From contig CASEKF010000042.1 in assembly GCA_949288455.1 (NCBI GenBank), positions 1-64,000 of the forward strand: a stretch of DNA of 64,000 nucleotides, written 5' to 3'. Shown one piece after another: positions 34,899 to 43,857 of the stretch. Within the stretch, counting starts at the first letter, position 1, and the number at the start of each line of letters is the position of its first letter. The notes under the pieces are model-generated. The model was not told the origin of the DNA, did no database searches, and worked only from the letters and a program-made list of their open reading frames with translations. A program made the position numbers and the translations under genes. The stretch comes from an uncultured bacterium. GTDB lineage: Bacteria > Vulcanimicrobiota > CADAWZ01.

Positions 34899-35891
34899 AT
34901 GGAAAATAAAGATATAAAAGATTTAGCTAAAGTAGTTGAAAAAGAGTATCCGATTATAAGACAGATACAAAGCGAAGCCTCTAAAGTAATAGTAGGGCAG
35001 ACTGAAATAATTGAAAAACTTATAATAGGACTTATAACGAGAGGTCATATTTTGATAGAGGGAGTGCCCGGTCTTGCCAAAACCCTTACCGTTAAAACGC
35101 TTTCAGATATTATACAAACCAGTTTTCACAGAATTCAATTTACTCCGGACCTTCTTCCGGCGGATATAGTTGGCACTACGATTTATAATCCTAAGAAACA
35201 TGAATTTACTACTAAGCAGGGGCCTGTTTTCGCAAATCTTATTCTTGCCGACGAAATAAACAGAGCTCCCGCTAAAGTTCAAAGCGCGCTTCTTGAAGCT
35301 ATGCAGGAGAGGCAGGTAACTATAGGCGATTCGACTTTTAAGTTGGAAGAGCCGTTTATGGTTATGGCTACTCAAAATCCTCTTGAACAGGAAGGCACTT
35401 ATCCTCTTCCCGAGGCACAGATAGACCGTTTTATGCTTAAATTGAGAATTTCTTATCCTTCGAAAGAAGAAGAACTTGCTATTATGGAGCGTATGGTTTC
35501 TAACGAACAGCCTAAAGCTTCTAAAACGATATCTCCCGAAGATATTTTGAGAATTCAAAAAATTATACCGGACATATATATGGATCCAAAAGTAAGCAGA
35601 TATATAGTAGATTTGATTTTCGCTACCAGGTATCCGGATCAGTTTAAACTTGAAGATTTAAAGTCGTTAGTCGCTTGGGGAGCTTCTCCTAGGGCTACGA
35701 TTGCTTTGTCTTTAGCTTCCAGGGGCAACGCTTTTATGTCGGGAAGATCGTTCGTTACTCCGGACGACGTTAAAGCCATGGCTTACGACGTTCTTCGCCA
35801 TAGAATTATTTTGACTTATGAAGCTGAAGCTGAGGAAATAACGTCTGAAGACGTGATAAAGAAAATTTTAGCTAACGTCGACGTGCCTTAA
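34899..35891 (+). CDS. MoxR-family AAA+ ATPase
   Basis: 330 residues. Walker A GVPGLAKT, Walker B LILADEINRAPAKVQSALLEAMQERQV, sensor MATQNPLEQEGTYPLPEAQIDRF and C-terminal lid domain with the sensor-2 SPRATIAL. It is full length and unmodified. MoxR ATPases act as chaperones that mature or activate von Willebrand A domain partners, here encoded right downstream. First gene of the Bat operon. Confidence 0.96.
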   Translation: MENKDIKDLAKVVEKEYPIIRQIQSEASKVIVGQTEIIEKLIIGLITRGHILIEGVPGLAKTLTVKTLSDIIQTSFHRIQFTPDLLPADIVGTTIYNPKKHEFTTKQGPVFANLILADEINRAPAKVQSALLEAMQERQVTIGDSTFKLEEPFMVMATQNPLEQEGTYPLPEAQIDRFMLKLRISYPSKEEELAIMERMVSNEQPKASKTISPEDILRIQKIIPDIYMDPKVSRYIVDLIFATRYPDQFKLEDLKSLVAWGASPRATIALSLASRGNAFMSGRSFVTPDDVKAMAYDVLRHRIILTYEAEAEEITSEDVIKKILANVDVP

Positions 35892-35986
35892 GAAAGATAA
35901 GGCGGTTTTTGAAAATCTTTTGACTTTGATAATGTGCCTTGGCATATTTTAGCATTAATTCAAGCGTTTTGTTTGGAGCTTTATTT

Positions 35987-36874
35987 ATGAACTCAGAAAA
36001 ATTAACCGCGCTAAAGAAAATAAAGGGTATCGAAATAAAAACGAGGCGTCTCGTCGAGGATTATTTTTCAGGAAAATATCAAAGTATTTTTAAAGGCGTA
36101 GGCATGAACTTTTCCGACGTGCGGGAATATTATCCGGGAGACGATATAAGGAACATTGACTGGAACGTGACGGCGCGTTTAGGCAAGCCTTTTGTAAAGG
36201 AATTTGTGGAAGAGCGGGAGCGAACCGTTATAGTGGCGGCCGACGTTTCCGGATCGGGAGATTTCGGCAGCTTTCTTAGAACTAAGATTGAAACCATTTG
36301 CGAATTAGCGGCCGTGTTAGCTTTCTCTGCTCTTAGGAACCAGGATAAAATAGGTTTAGTTCTTTTCAGCGAAGGAGTAGAAAAATATTTGCCTCCTAAG
36401 AAAAATTCTCAATACGCTATGAGGATTATTCGCGAGATTTTATATTATAATCGTGAAAATTCGAAAACTGACATTTCGAAGACGTTAAAGTTTTTAAACG
36501 ACGTAGTTAAAAAAAGAGCGGTTATTTTTCTTATTTCCGATTTTATTGATTCCGGTTTTGAAAAATCGCTTGCCATGCTTAACGGTAAACATGACGTTAT
36601 AGCATTGAGAGTGAGCGATCCTATCGAGGATTCTTTGCCGGATATCGGATTCATCGAGTTAGAGGACAGCGAAAGCGGAGAAAGGTTTATAGTAAATTCT
36701 TCGGATCCTGCGTTTAGACGCGAGTATGAAAAAAATATCATGGAAAGGAACGACGAGCTTAAGCTTATGTTTGGCAAAGCGAAAATAGATTATGTCCTTT
36801 TAAATACCGTTCAGTCTTATATAAAACCTTTATACGCTTTTTTTAAAGCCAGAGAGAGGCGGCTTAGAGTATAA
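35987..36874 (+). CDS. DUF58 protein of the MoxR-Bat operon
   Basis: 295 residues from ATG 35987, which has TTTGGAG upstream. Family blocks: RRLVEDYFSGKYQSIFKGVGMNFSDVREYYPGDDIRNIDW and ARLGKPFVKEFVEERE, followed by a vWA-like fold with AADVSGSGDFG. DUF58 proteins nearly always follow moxR and are thought to work with it on the Bat membrane complex. Stop and next start share one base (TAATG). Confidence 0.93.
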   Translation: MNSEKLTALKKIKGIEIKTRRLVEDYFSGKYQSIFKGVGMNFSDVREYYPGDDIRNIDWNVTARLGKPFVKEFVEERERTVIVAADVSGSGDFGSFLRTKIETICELAAVLAFSALRNQDKIGLVLFSEGVEKYLPPKKNSQYAMRIIREILYYNRENSKTDISKTLKFLNDVVKKRAVIFLISDFIDSGFEKSLAMLNGKHDVIALRVSDPIEDSLPDIGFIELEDSESGERFIVNSSDPAFRREYEKNIMERNDELKLMFGKAKIDYVLLNTVQSYIKPLYAFFKARERRLRV

Positions 36875-37782
36875 TGGCTCGTTTGATAGTTTTATTTGTC
36901 CTTACGTCGTTAATTTTATTTTCTCCCGTTTGGCCCGCGGAAAAAAAAGCTGTTTTATCCGTATCTCCGGCTAAGGTTCAGATTGGCGATCCTATAAACG
37001 TAACTCTTGAAGTTAAAACTTCTAAATCTGAGCGCTTTTCGGTTAGCGAAGGTTTTAATTTGTCTGATTTGGAACTTTTGAACGAAAAGACGCCCGTATT
37101 TTTTGAAAAAGAAGGAGAGTTTATATCAGCTTACCAATTTGAGGCCGTAGCTTGGAGCGTAGGAGAAAAAAAGCTAGGTCCCGTTGTCATAATTTTTGAT
37201 TCCGGCGAGAAATTGATGTCAAACGAAGCTTCCGTCGTTATAGAAAGCGTTATTTCCGAAGAAAATTCTTCTTTCGCCGATATAAAAAATAATTTAGACT
37301 CTATTCCTGCGGCATATATATGGCTTATCGTTCTTTTTCTGATTATCGTTCTTATAGTTTTAATAATATTCATCGTTAAATTAATTAAAAAGAAAAATAC
37401 GAAAGATGAGAATGTGGAAAAAATAAGGACTCCTGAAGAAATTGCGGAAGAATCTTTGCAAAAACTTGCGGAATACGATTTAACGGAAGAAAAATCGCTT
37501 AAGGAATATTACGTTCAGCTTGCCGAAATACTGAGGCGATATATAGAAGCCCGTTATTCTTTGCCCGCTTTAGATTCCACGACGGGAGAGCTTTACAAAA
37601 TTTTAAGGGACAACGAATATTTAAAAGAAAGAGCTTCTGATATAAAAACTTTACTTTCTCAGTGCGATTTGGTTAAATTTGCGAAATATTTACCCGATAC
37701 GCATAAAGACGATTTTGATATGACGGAGACTATTTATAATAAGATTAAATATCGAGAAAAAAAAGAGGATAGTAAATCATGA
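36874..37782 (+). CDS. BatD-like membrane protein, short form
   Basis: 302 residues: signal peptide at 1-21, a beta-rich extracytoplasmic domain (AVLSVSPAKVQIGDPINVTL), a transmembrane helix near 145-175 (IWLIVLFLIIVLIVLIIFIV), and a cytoplasmic helical domain with the SLKEYYVQLAEILRRYIEARY segment usual in Bat operons. It resembles the N-terminal repeat and tail of BatD but has only one beta domain. Overlaps batA by 4 bp (ATGA). Confidence 0.78.
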   Translation: MARLIVLFVLTSLILFSPVWPAEKKAVLSVSPAKVQIGDPINVTLEVKTSKSERFSVSEGFNLSDLELLNEKTPVFFEKEGEFISAYQFEAVAWSVGEKKLGPVVIIFDSGEKLMSNEASVVIESVISEENSSFADIKNNLDSIPAAYIWLIVLFLIIVLIVLIIFIVKLIKKKNTKDENVEKIRTPEEIAEESLQKLAEYDLTEEKSLKEYYVQLAEILRRYIEARYSLPALDSTTGELYKILRDNEYLKERASDIKTLLSQCDLVKFAKYLPDTHKDDFDMTETIYNKIKYREKKEDSKS

Positions 37783-38789
37783 CTACGGTTATAGCCTCTT
37801 ATTGGTTCGGTCTTCTTGTATTCTTGCCTTTAGCCGTACTTTATTTTGTTTTTAGACGTAAAGCGAGGCGGACTTCTGCCGTAAGATTTCCTTTATTGTC
37901 TATTGTTAAAAAGTCCGGAAGCGGAGTTCAGGGAAAGTTTTTTAGTTTATTATCTTTCTTTCTTAATTTTATCGCGTTAATTTTAATTATTTTGGCCCTT
38001 ATGCGGTTTCAGTCTAAGGTTCCAATGCCGGCTGATTATTCTTCTTCTTTCGACGGCACCGATATAATGATTTGTTTGGACACTTCGCCTAGTATGCTTG
38101 CGGTCGATTTTGGGCGCGACGACAGAATTACCGTAGCTAAGGAAGTTATATCCGAATTTATTAAGGGACGTCCGAACGACAGGATAGGCCTTGTCGTTTT
38201 TGCCGGGGCAAGTCTTACTATGTGCCCTTTAACTCTTGATCACGGCACTTTAATCGATTTGACTTCGAGTTTGGAACAGGATGTTACTAAGACAGACGGA
38301 ACCGCTATTGGAGACGCTCTGGCTACTTCTATAAACAGACTTAAAAATAGCGCGGCTAAAAGTAAAGTAATTATACTTGTCACCGACGGCAGCAACAATA
38401 TGGGGCATATTGATCCTAACACGGCGGCGGAGATCGCAAAAAAGTTAGGAATAAAAATATATTCCATAGGAGTCGGCAAGGAAGGAATAAGCCAGATGCC
38501 CATTAGGGGGCCTTTGGGGATAACCAGATACGTTCCTATAGAAGACAGCTTGGATGAGCCGGCTTTAAGAAAGCTTGCTGATATTTCCGGCGGAGAGTAC
38601 AGTAGAGCTAAGAGTATCGACTCTTTGAAATTGATTTTTAATAGGATCGACTCTTTGGAAAAGACAGAGTTTAAGAAACAGGCTTCTTTTATCTATTCGG
38701 AATTATTTAATTTTTTCTTAATTCCGGCTTTTATAATGCTTTTACTCGACGTTTTGCTTACTAATACTATTGCCCGCCGTATTCCATAG
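37779..38789 (+). CDS. batA: BatA-type von Willebrand factor A membrane protein
   Basis: 336 residues: two N-terminal membrane segments, a vWA domain with intact metal-ion-dependent adhesion site (DTSPS in ICLDTSPSMLA; then DGTAIGDAL and VTDGSNN), and a C-terminal membrane helix near 310-330. BatA and BatB interact in the aerotolerance-associated membrane complex first described in Bacteroides and spirochaetes; the exact role is debated. Confidence 0.92.
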   Translation: MTTVIASYWFGLLVFLPLAVLYFVFRRKARRTSAVRFPLLSIVKKSGSGVQGKFFSLLSFFLNFIALILIILALMRFQSKVPMPADYSSSFDGTDIMICLDTSPSMLAVDFGRDDRITVAKEVISEFIKGRPNDRIGLVVFAGASLTMCPLTLDHGTLIDLTSSLEQDVTKTDGTAIGDALATSINRLKNSAAKSKVIILVTDGSNNMGHIDPNTAAEIAKKLGIKIYSIGVGKEGISQMPIRGPLGITRYVPIEDSLDEPALRKLADISGGEYSRAKSIDSLKLIFNRIDSLEKTEFKKQASFIYSELFNFFLIPAFIMLLLDVLLTNTIARRIP

Positions 38790-38810
38790 TTATCGAAAAG
38801 AGGAACTAAT

Positions 38811-39812
38811 ATGAATTTTGCGCATTCAGATTATTTTGCCGTTCTTTTTATATCTCTCTTTGCGGCCGCTTGCCTTATTGTAGGCGGGTTAATTATTAAG
38901 AAAAAGAAGATTGATAAATTGGCGTCTTCGGGTATAATGGGGAAAATAGCTCCTGATTTTAGCCGGAAAATGCAGACTCTGCGCGCCGTGTGTCTTTTTT
39001 TAGGTCTAATTTTTTTAGCTTTGAGCATCGCCGGTCCTCAATGGGGCAGAAAAGTTGCAGAAGAAACTTTGAAAGGCATTGAAGTTATTATAGCTTTAGA
39101 TTGTTCTCAAAGTATGGCCGCTCAGGATTATAAACCCTCTAGACTAGATTTTTCAAAAGCGGTGGCAATTAAACTTATCGACGCTTTAAAAGGCAATAAA
39201 ATTGGAATTATAGCTTATGCCGGAGAAGCTTATCTTGAATGTCCTCTGACTACCGATTTCGACGCGGCCAAATTATTTATGGATTACGCCGATTATTCTA
39301 TTATGCCTATCCAAGGCACAGATATAGGAAAAACCATTAATCTTGCTTTAAGTATTTTTACTCCGGGCGATAGTTCTTCGAAAGCCCTTATACTTATTTC
39401 AGACGGAGAAAATTTTTCAAGCGACGTTATAAAAGCCGCCGAATTGGCTCGTAAACAAGGCGTGTCGATTTACGCTATAGGTATAGGCTCTCCGGAAGGA
39501 TCCACGTTGATTATAGACGGTAAAGAAAAAAAAGATAGAAACGGCAATACGGTCGTTTCCAGATTAGACGAAAATCTTTTGAAACAGATATCTTCGTTAA
39601 CCGAAGGAACATATATACATGCCGATTATGAATCGGCTACTTTGGAGAAGACGATCTCGGCGGTTTTATCTTTAGAGAAAAAAGATTTGGGCGTTAAATC
39701 TGAAAATTTATATATTAATCGTTTTCAGTATACTCTTTTCCCCGCTTTCGTATTTTTATTTATAAGCTTTGCTATGGGAGAGAGGCGGATTTTGATATAT
39801 GGAAAAAAATAA
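38811..39812 (+). CDS. batB: BatB-type von Willebrand factor A membrane protein
   Basis: 333 residues, GAGGA before the start. One N-terminal membrane helix followed by another at about 60-78 (AVCLFLGLIFLALSIAG), vWA domain with DCSQS (ALDCSQSMAAQDYKPSRL), TDFDAA and ISDGEN, and a C-terminal helix. The AAQDYKPSRLD wording is typical of BatB rather than BatA. Overlaps batC by 14 bp. Confidence 0.92.
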   Translation: MNFAHSDYFAVLFISLFAAACLIVGGLIIKKKKIDKLASSGIMGKIAPDFSRKMQTLRAVCLFLGLIFLALSIAGPQWGRKVAEETLKGIEVIIALDCSQSMAAQDYKPSRLDFSKAVAIKLIDALKGNKIGIIAYAGEAYLECPLTTDFDAAKLFMDYADYSIMPIQGTDIGKTINLALSIFTPGDSSSKALILISDGENFSSDVIKAAELARKQGVSIYAIGIGSPEGSTLIIDGKEKKDRNGNTVVSRLDENLLKQISSLTEGTYIHADYESATLEKTISAVLSLEKKDLGVKSENLYINRFQYTLFPAFVFLFISFAMGERRILIYGKK

Positions 39813-40683
39813 ATTTTATTATTTGATATTTTTATTTGCGGCATTTTTCGTGTCGTGGCGTCCCGTATACGCTTTTGGAGGATATGTCGACGCGTTTAAA
39901 GCCGATTTAGATTATAAAAAGAGCTTATATGAAAAGTCGGCTTCGGGATACCGTAAAGCTATTTCCGATAATCCAAGTTGGAAAGAGCCTCAGTTTAATT
40001 TGGGTAATTCGCTGTATCGTTTGGGTAAATATGACGCCGCATTAAAAGAGTATGAAAGTTTGCTTGACGGAGCTTCTTTAAATTTGCAGGCTAAAGCTTT
40101 ATATAATATGGGAAACGCTTATTATCAAAAGGGAGAGCTTGATAAAGCTATAGACGCTTATAAAAGATCTTTGAGAATTAATCATAGAGATATGGACGCA
40201 AAACATAATTTAGAATTATGTCTTAAGGAAAAGAATAACAAAGATAACCAGGATCAAAACAAAGATAACCAGGACCAAAACAAAGATAATCAAGACCAAA
40301 ACAAAGATAATCAAGACCAAAACAAAGATAATCAAGACCAAAATAAAGATAATCAAGACCAAAACAAAGATAATCAGGATCAAAACAAAGATAATCAAGA
40401 CCAAAACAAAGAGAATCAGGACCAAAACAAAGATAATCAAGACCGGAACAAAGATAACCAGGATCAAAACAAAGATAATCAAGACCAAAACAAAGATAAT
40501 CAAGACCAAAACAAAGACAATCAGGACCAAAACAAAGATAATCGACAAAATAAAGATCAGCAGGATAGAGAACTTGAAAATGCAATAAAATATTTGCAGA
40601 ATTTTGATAATTTAGAGAAAGAACATCGCAAGGCAACCGCTGGAAAATATTTACAGCGAAGTTACTCTGATAAAGATTGGTAA
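39799..40683 (+). CDS. batC: BatC-type TPR lipoprotein/periplasmic protein with NKDNQDQ repeat
   Basis: 294 residues. Signal peptide to about residue 25 (ends PVYA). Residues 45-140 hold three tetratricopeptide repeats (KEPQFNLGNSLYRLGKYDAA and ALYNMGNAYYQKGELDKAID). Residues 146-250 are a heptapeptide repeat, and the last 45 residues form a charged, helical end (ELENAIKYLQNFDNLEKEHR) typical of BatC. TPR proteins of this operon are thought to assemble the BatA/BatB complex. The low-complexity spacer is much longer than usual. Confidence 0.9.
   Translation: MEKNKFYYLIFLFAAFFVSWRPVYAFGGYVDAFKADLDYKKSLYEKSASGYRKAISDNPSWKEPQFNLGNSLYRLGKYDAALKEYESLLDGASLNLQAKALYNMGNAYYQKGELDKAIDAYKRSLRINHRDMDAKHNLELCLKEKNNKDNQDQNKDNQDQNKDNQDQNKDNQDQNKDNQDQNKDNQDQNKDNQDQNKDNQDQNKENQDQNKDNQDRNKDNQDQNKDNQDQNKDNQDQNKDNQDQNKDNRQNKDQQDRELENAIKYLQNFDNLEKEHRKATAGKYLQRSYSDKDW
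40237..40542 (+). repeat. 21-bp tandem repeat (14 units) coding for NKDNQDQ
   Basis: Fourteen full 21-bp units from 40237 to 40530, then a partial one to 40542. Unit 9 has Glu for Asp (NKENQDQ), unit 10 ends in Arg. Third-base changes (AAC/AAT, GAT/GAC, CAA/CAG) are scattered but the protein is nearly constant. Period is a multiple of three, so copy-number change keeps frame. Confidence 0.95.
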
Positions 40684-40689
40684 TAATTT

Positions 40690-42495
40690 ATGATAAGAAA
40701 GAATATTTGGCTGCAGTTACTTTTCATGTTTTTTATATTGTGTGCCGGAGTTTCTATCGCTTCAGAGATTAAAATATCGACTGAAATAAGCAAAGCTTCT
40801 ATAAGCAGATATGAACCTCTTATCTTAACCGTGTCCATAGAGGATGGAGAAGGTAAACCTTCGGTTTCGGAAAATGAAGATTTTAAAGTTGCCGGAGAAT
40901 CCGTTTTCCACTCTACCGAAATTATAAATTTTAACGTACAAACTAAAAAGACTTTTTCATATACTTTGATTCCTAAGCGGACCGGAAATTTAAAAACCCC
41001 CGTCGTTTTTGTAGAGTCAGACGGACAAACTTACGAGGCTCCCTCTAAGGATGTCGTAGTGAGCGACTCCATAGCTCCTTCTGTCCCAGGGAATCCTGTT
41101 CCGCCTTCGCCTTTTGGTTTTGGAGAAGATGACGAAGACGATATATCTAATCTTTTCCAACGTTTAAATCAAATGCAGAGAAGAGTATTGGGAGAAGAAC
41201 AAAGTCGATTCCCGTATCCTTTTAGAAGAATCTTTAACGAAGTCTTTTTAGACGCGGAAATTTTTGACACAGATATTTTTGTAAATCAGCAAGCGCTTTA
41301 CAACGTAGATCTTTATACGCCGGCCGATTTTCCGGTTGAGATACGCGCGATTCCGTCTGTTAACGAGGGAGTTCTTATCCAGCAAATAGAGCCTATTCAG
41401 ACCTTGCCTTTTGAAAAAGACGGAGTTTCATATATAATTAACAGAATTTCTTTCGCGTTGTATCCTATGCGTTCGGGAGAGATGACGATCAAGCCGTTCA
41501 ACGTTACTTATTTATCTCGTCTGGAAGGCTGGAAGTCGCTTATGACTAAAGAATTTACCTTGTCCGTATCTGAGCTTCCAACGCCGTATCCCGAAGATTT
41601 TTCTCAAGGAATAGGCGAATTTGAATTGAGCGTCAAGGCGGATACCGAAACGGCCGAGGTTTCTAAACCTTTTTCTTTGACTTTATCCGTCTCGGGAAAG
41701 GGAAACGCTTCGTCCGTTAATCTTTCTGCCCCGATCGTGGAAGGTGCGAATAAATTTGATTCGTCTGAGACTGTAAAAAAAATAATTTCCGGAGAAAATT
41801 TAATTGAAACTAAAGAACTTAAGGTAACTTTAGTTCCCGAGCGCTCCGGCGAGATTGAAATACCGGCTTTATCCGTCTCGTTTTTTGATCCAAATTTTAA
41901 ACGATATTATTCTAAAAGTTCGGCTCCTATAAAACTGAAAGTAATAGGAGAAAATAGACCGGGAACCGTTAACGTTACTAAATATCCTCAAACTTCGGCT
42001 TCTTTTTCTATTAAAACAGAGATGACCGGAAGGACGGGCAAAGGTCTTCTTGCTAATCCTATCGCGCTTTTTATATTTTGTCTGCCGTTTTTTATTTACG
42101 TCTTTATAATTTTGAAAACGAAAGTTTTAGAGTTTTTAAAAGCCGAAGACAATTTTTCCGGTTCCGGAAAGGCGTATAGTAAATTGAAAAATGATTTAAA
42201 ACATTGTCAAGAAGGCGGCTATGATTTTATAGCTCAGAGCTTTTTTAATTATTTAATAACTCGTCTTGATTTTAGGGACTCAGCCCTAACTACTCGCGCC
42301 GCCGTAGATCAAGTTGAAAAGATAACGGGAGATCCCGATTTGGCTACTAAAATCAGGAATATTTTCGTTATTTGCGACGAAGCGCGTTTTTCGTCGGACG
42401 AGGTTGGAGCTGCAGACAGCGAGCCTCTTATAAAAAATTGTCTTGCTTCTGCCGCTGAGTTGGAAAAAATATTAAAGGATAAATCGAATGTTTAG
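40690..42495 (+). CDS. batD: BatD (oxygen-tolerance protein)
   Basis: 601 residues: signal peptide to about residue 25 (ends SIAS), several Ig-like beta domains (KISTEISKASISRYEPLILT; FSLTLSVSGKGNASSVNLS) as in the BatD family, one membrane helix near 457-475 (PIALFIFCLPFFIYVFIILK), and a cytoplasmic helical domain. The linker at 145-175 is Asp/Glu-rich. This is the larger of two BatD-like proteins in the operon. It ends overlapping batE by 8 bp. Confidence 0.92.
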   Translation: MIRKNIWLQLLFMFFILCAGVSIASEIKISTEISKASISRYEPLILTVSIEDGEGKPSVSENEDFKVAGESVFHSTEIINFNVQTKKTFSYTLIPKRTGNLKTPVVFVESDGQTYEAPSKDVVVSDSIAPSVPGNPVPPSPFGFGEDDEDDISNLFQRLNQMQRRVLGEEQSRFPYPFRRIFNEVFLDAEIFDTDIFVNQQALYNVDLYTPADFPVEIRAIPSVNEGVLIQQIEPIQTLPFEKDGVSYIINRISFALYPMRSGEMTIKPFNVTYLSRLEGWKSLMTKEFTLSVSELPTPYPEDFSQGIGEFELSVKADTETAEVSKPFSLTLSVSGKGNASSVNLSAPIVEGANKFDSSETVKKIISGENLIETKELKVTLVPERSGEIEIPALSVSFFDPNFKRYYSKSSAPIKLKVIGENRPGTVNVTKYPQTSASFSIKTEMTGRTGKGLLANPIALFIFCLPFFIYVFIILKTKVLEFLKAEDNFSGSGKAYSKLKNDLKHCQEGGYDFIAQSFFNYLITRLDFRDSALTTRAAVDQVEKITGDPDLATKIRNIFVICDEARFSSDEVGAADSEPLIKNCLASAAELEKILKDKSNV

Positions 42496-43228
42496 AGCAT
42501 GCATATGTTTCATTCTCTTATTTTCAGCGCTGTGTAACAACGTTTTCGGCGAAGATTTTAAAGCTGAATTTTCGGCCGCCAACGATTTGTATTCCAATGG
42601 AAATTATTCTCAAGCTTTAGAGAAATATGAAAAAATTTTAGAAAGCTACTCTTCTCCGGAGGTTATGTATAACGCCGGGTGCGCGGCTTTAAGAATGGAT
42701 AGAAAAGGGATAGCTTTATATTATTGGCGACATGCTTTAGAAAACGCTCCTCGCGATCATGCTTTGGCGAATGCTGAAAAAACTCTGGAAGAGCAAATAC
42801 TGAAAGACGGAGGGATAATTTCAAGGCCGTCGGATATACCTATTATCAGCAATTTTACGGAAAATGAAATAGCTTTTATATTTTTATCTTTCTTTTTCTT
42901 TATCTTTACTTTGACGCTAATTAATAGAAAATGGAAAAAAGATCTATTTTGGGTTTACTTCGCGCTATGGAGCGGTTTCGTGTTGTCCGGAGCGTCTTTA
43001 GCGGTTTCGGAAATTAGATTTTCCGGAAGTTTCGCCGCAGTTTCTTCTCCCAGCGCAGAAATAAGAGACAGTCAGAATATTAATAGTCCTTGTTTTTATA
43101 TACTTAAGGACGGCAGCGAAGTAAAAATTCTGGCTATAGAACATGGCTGGCTTAGAGTCGCGTTTGTCGAACAAAATGGAAAATACCATGAGGGCTGGGC
43201 TCCTGAAAAAGATTTTATTAAATTGTGA
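42488..43228 (+). CDS. batE: BatE-like TPR/SH3 membrane protein
   Basis: 246 residues: N-terminal signal to about residue 21, TPR motifs at 30-105 (AANDLYSNGNYSQALEKYEK), two membrane segments at 125-143 and 150-170, and a C-terminal SH3-like domain (VKILAIEHGWLRVAF ... GWAPEKDFIKL). This order matches BatE. It closes the operon; after it comes a 230-bp gap and then the pilin modules. Confidence 0.86.
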   Translation: MFRACICFILLFSALCNNVFGEDFKAEFSAANDLYSNGNYSQALEKYEKILESYSSPEVMYNAGCAALRMDRKGIALYYWRHALENAPRDHALANAEKTLEEQILKDGGIISRPSDIPIISNFTENEIAFIFLSFFFFIFTLTLINRKWKKDLFWVYFALWSGFVLSGASLAVSEIRFSGSFAAVSSPSAEIRDSQNINSPCFYILKDGSEVKILAIEHGWLRVAFVEQNGKYHEGWAPEKDFIKL

Positions 43229-43383
43229 TTTTACGTTTAAGAGCCATCGCGGAAAATACGTTCCTTTTTTCGCTTTTAATTTATGCGATATGAATATTAC
43301 AGTCGATTCTTTTAGCGTATTCTTCCCCTTACAAGCTTGTTGTGCCACGCCTTTTTCTCCTTATTTATAGGCGTTTTGGAACG

Positions 43384-43412
43384 TTGCCGATTAGATAAAT
43401 TAGCGCTATAAT
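43384..43412 (+). promoter_or_regulatory. Promoter of pilin module 2
   Basis: TTGCCG (43384-43389), 17-bp spacer, TATAAT (43407-43412), 50 bp before the first pilin start. Confidence 0.6.
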
Positions 43413-43461
43413 TTACAATATATGACTATTCCGACAAGTTGCAAAGAGAGAATCCTTCTTT

Positions 43462-43857
43462 ATGTCTCCCCAAAAAAATAGCGGCGTTACGATGCCCGAA
43501 CTTTTAGTGTCTTTAAATATAATTTGTTTTGCTATTTTTGTAATGGCGGTAGTTATGCTTATGCTTATAAGAAGCGGGCAGAAGAATATAGACAATTCTT
43601 CGGCATATATCGTAGCAGATTCCGTTATGAAGGTTTATCTTGCCGATAATAAGGGAATGTTGAAAAATGAAGTCGTTAACGGAGTTGAAAATTACGGGCA
43701 TAAAAAGTATAAGTATCAAATAGAAACTTCAAGAAGCGACGTTTATCAAGCGATGTTTTACGTTAAGGTTTCGGTTACTTCCGTAGAAGCCGACGGGGCG
43801 GGTACGGCCGTAAACGCGGTGATTAGCACTATTGTTTCCGAAAGGGCCGGATTATGA
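43462..43857 (+). CDS. Prepilin-like protein, PilV/GspI type (module 2)
   Basis: 131 residues. Prepilin signal SGVTMPELLVSLNIICFAIF with the +5 Glu. It shares the exact block SGQKNIDNSSAYIVADSVMK with the protein at 47450-47899, so they are paralogues. The end overlaps the next start by 4 bp (ATGA). First gene of a three-gene minor-pilin module. Confidence 0.85.
   Translation: MSPQKNSGVTMPELLVSLNIICFAIFVMAVVMLMLIRSGQKNIDNSSAYIVADSVMKVYLADNKGMLKNEVVNGVENYGHKKYKYQIETSRSDVYQAMFYVKVSVTSVEADGAGTAVNAVISTIVSERAGL

Noticed and set aside
40237-40542. CRISPR array
   Set aside because: Units are contiguous with no variable spacers and keep the batC reading frame.
40216-40636. Two long minus-strand open readings made of IFVLVLI- or LCFGLDY-like repeats
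   Set aside because: They are the reverse complement of the batC 21-bp repeat; no ribosome binding site or non-repeat domain.
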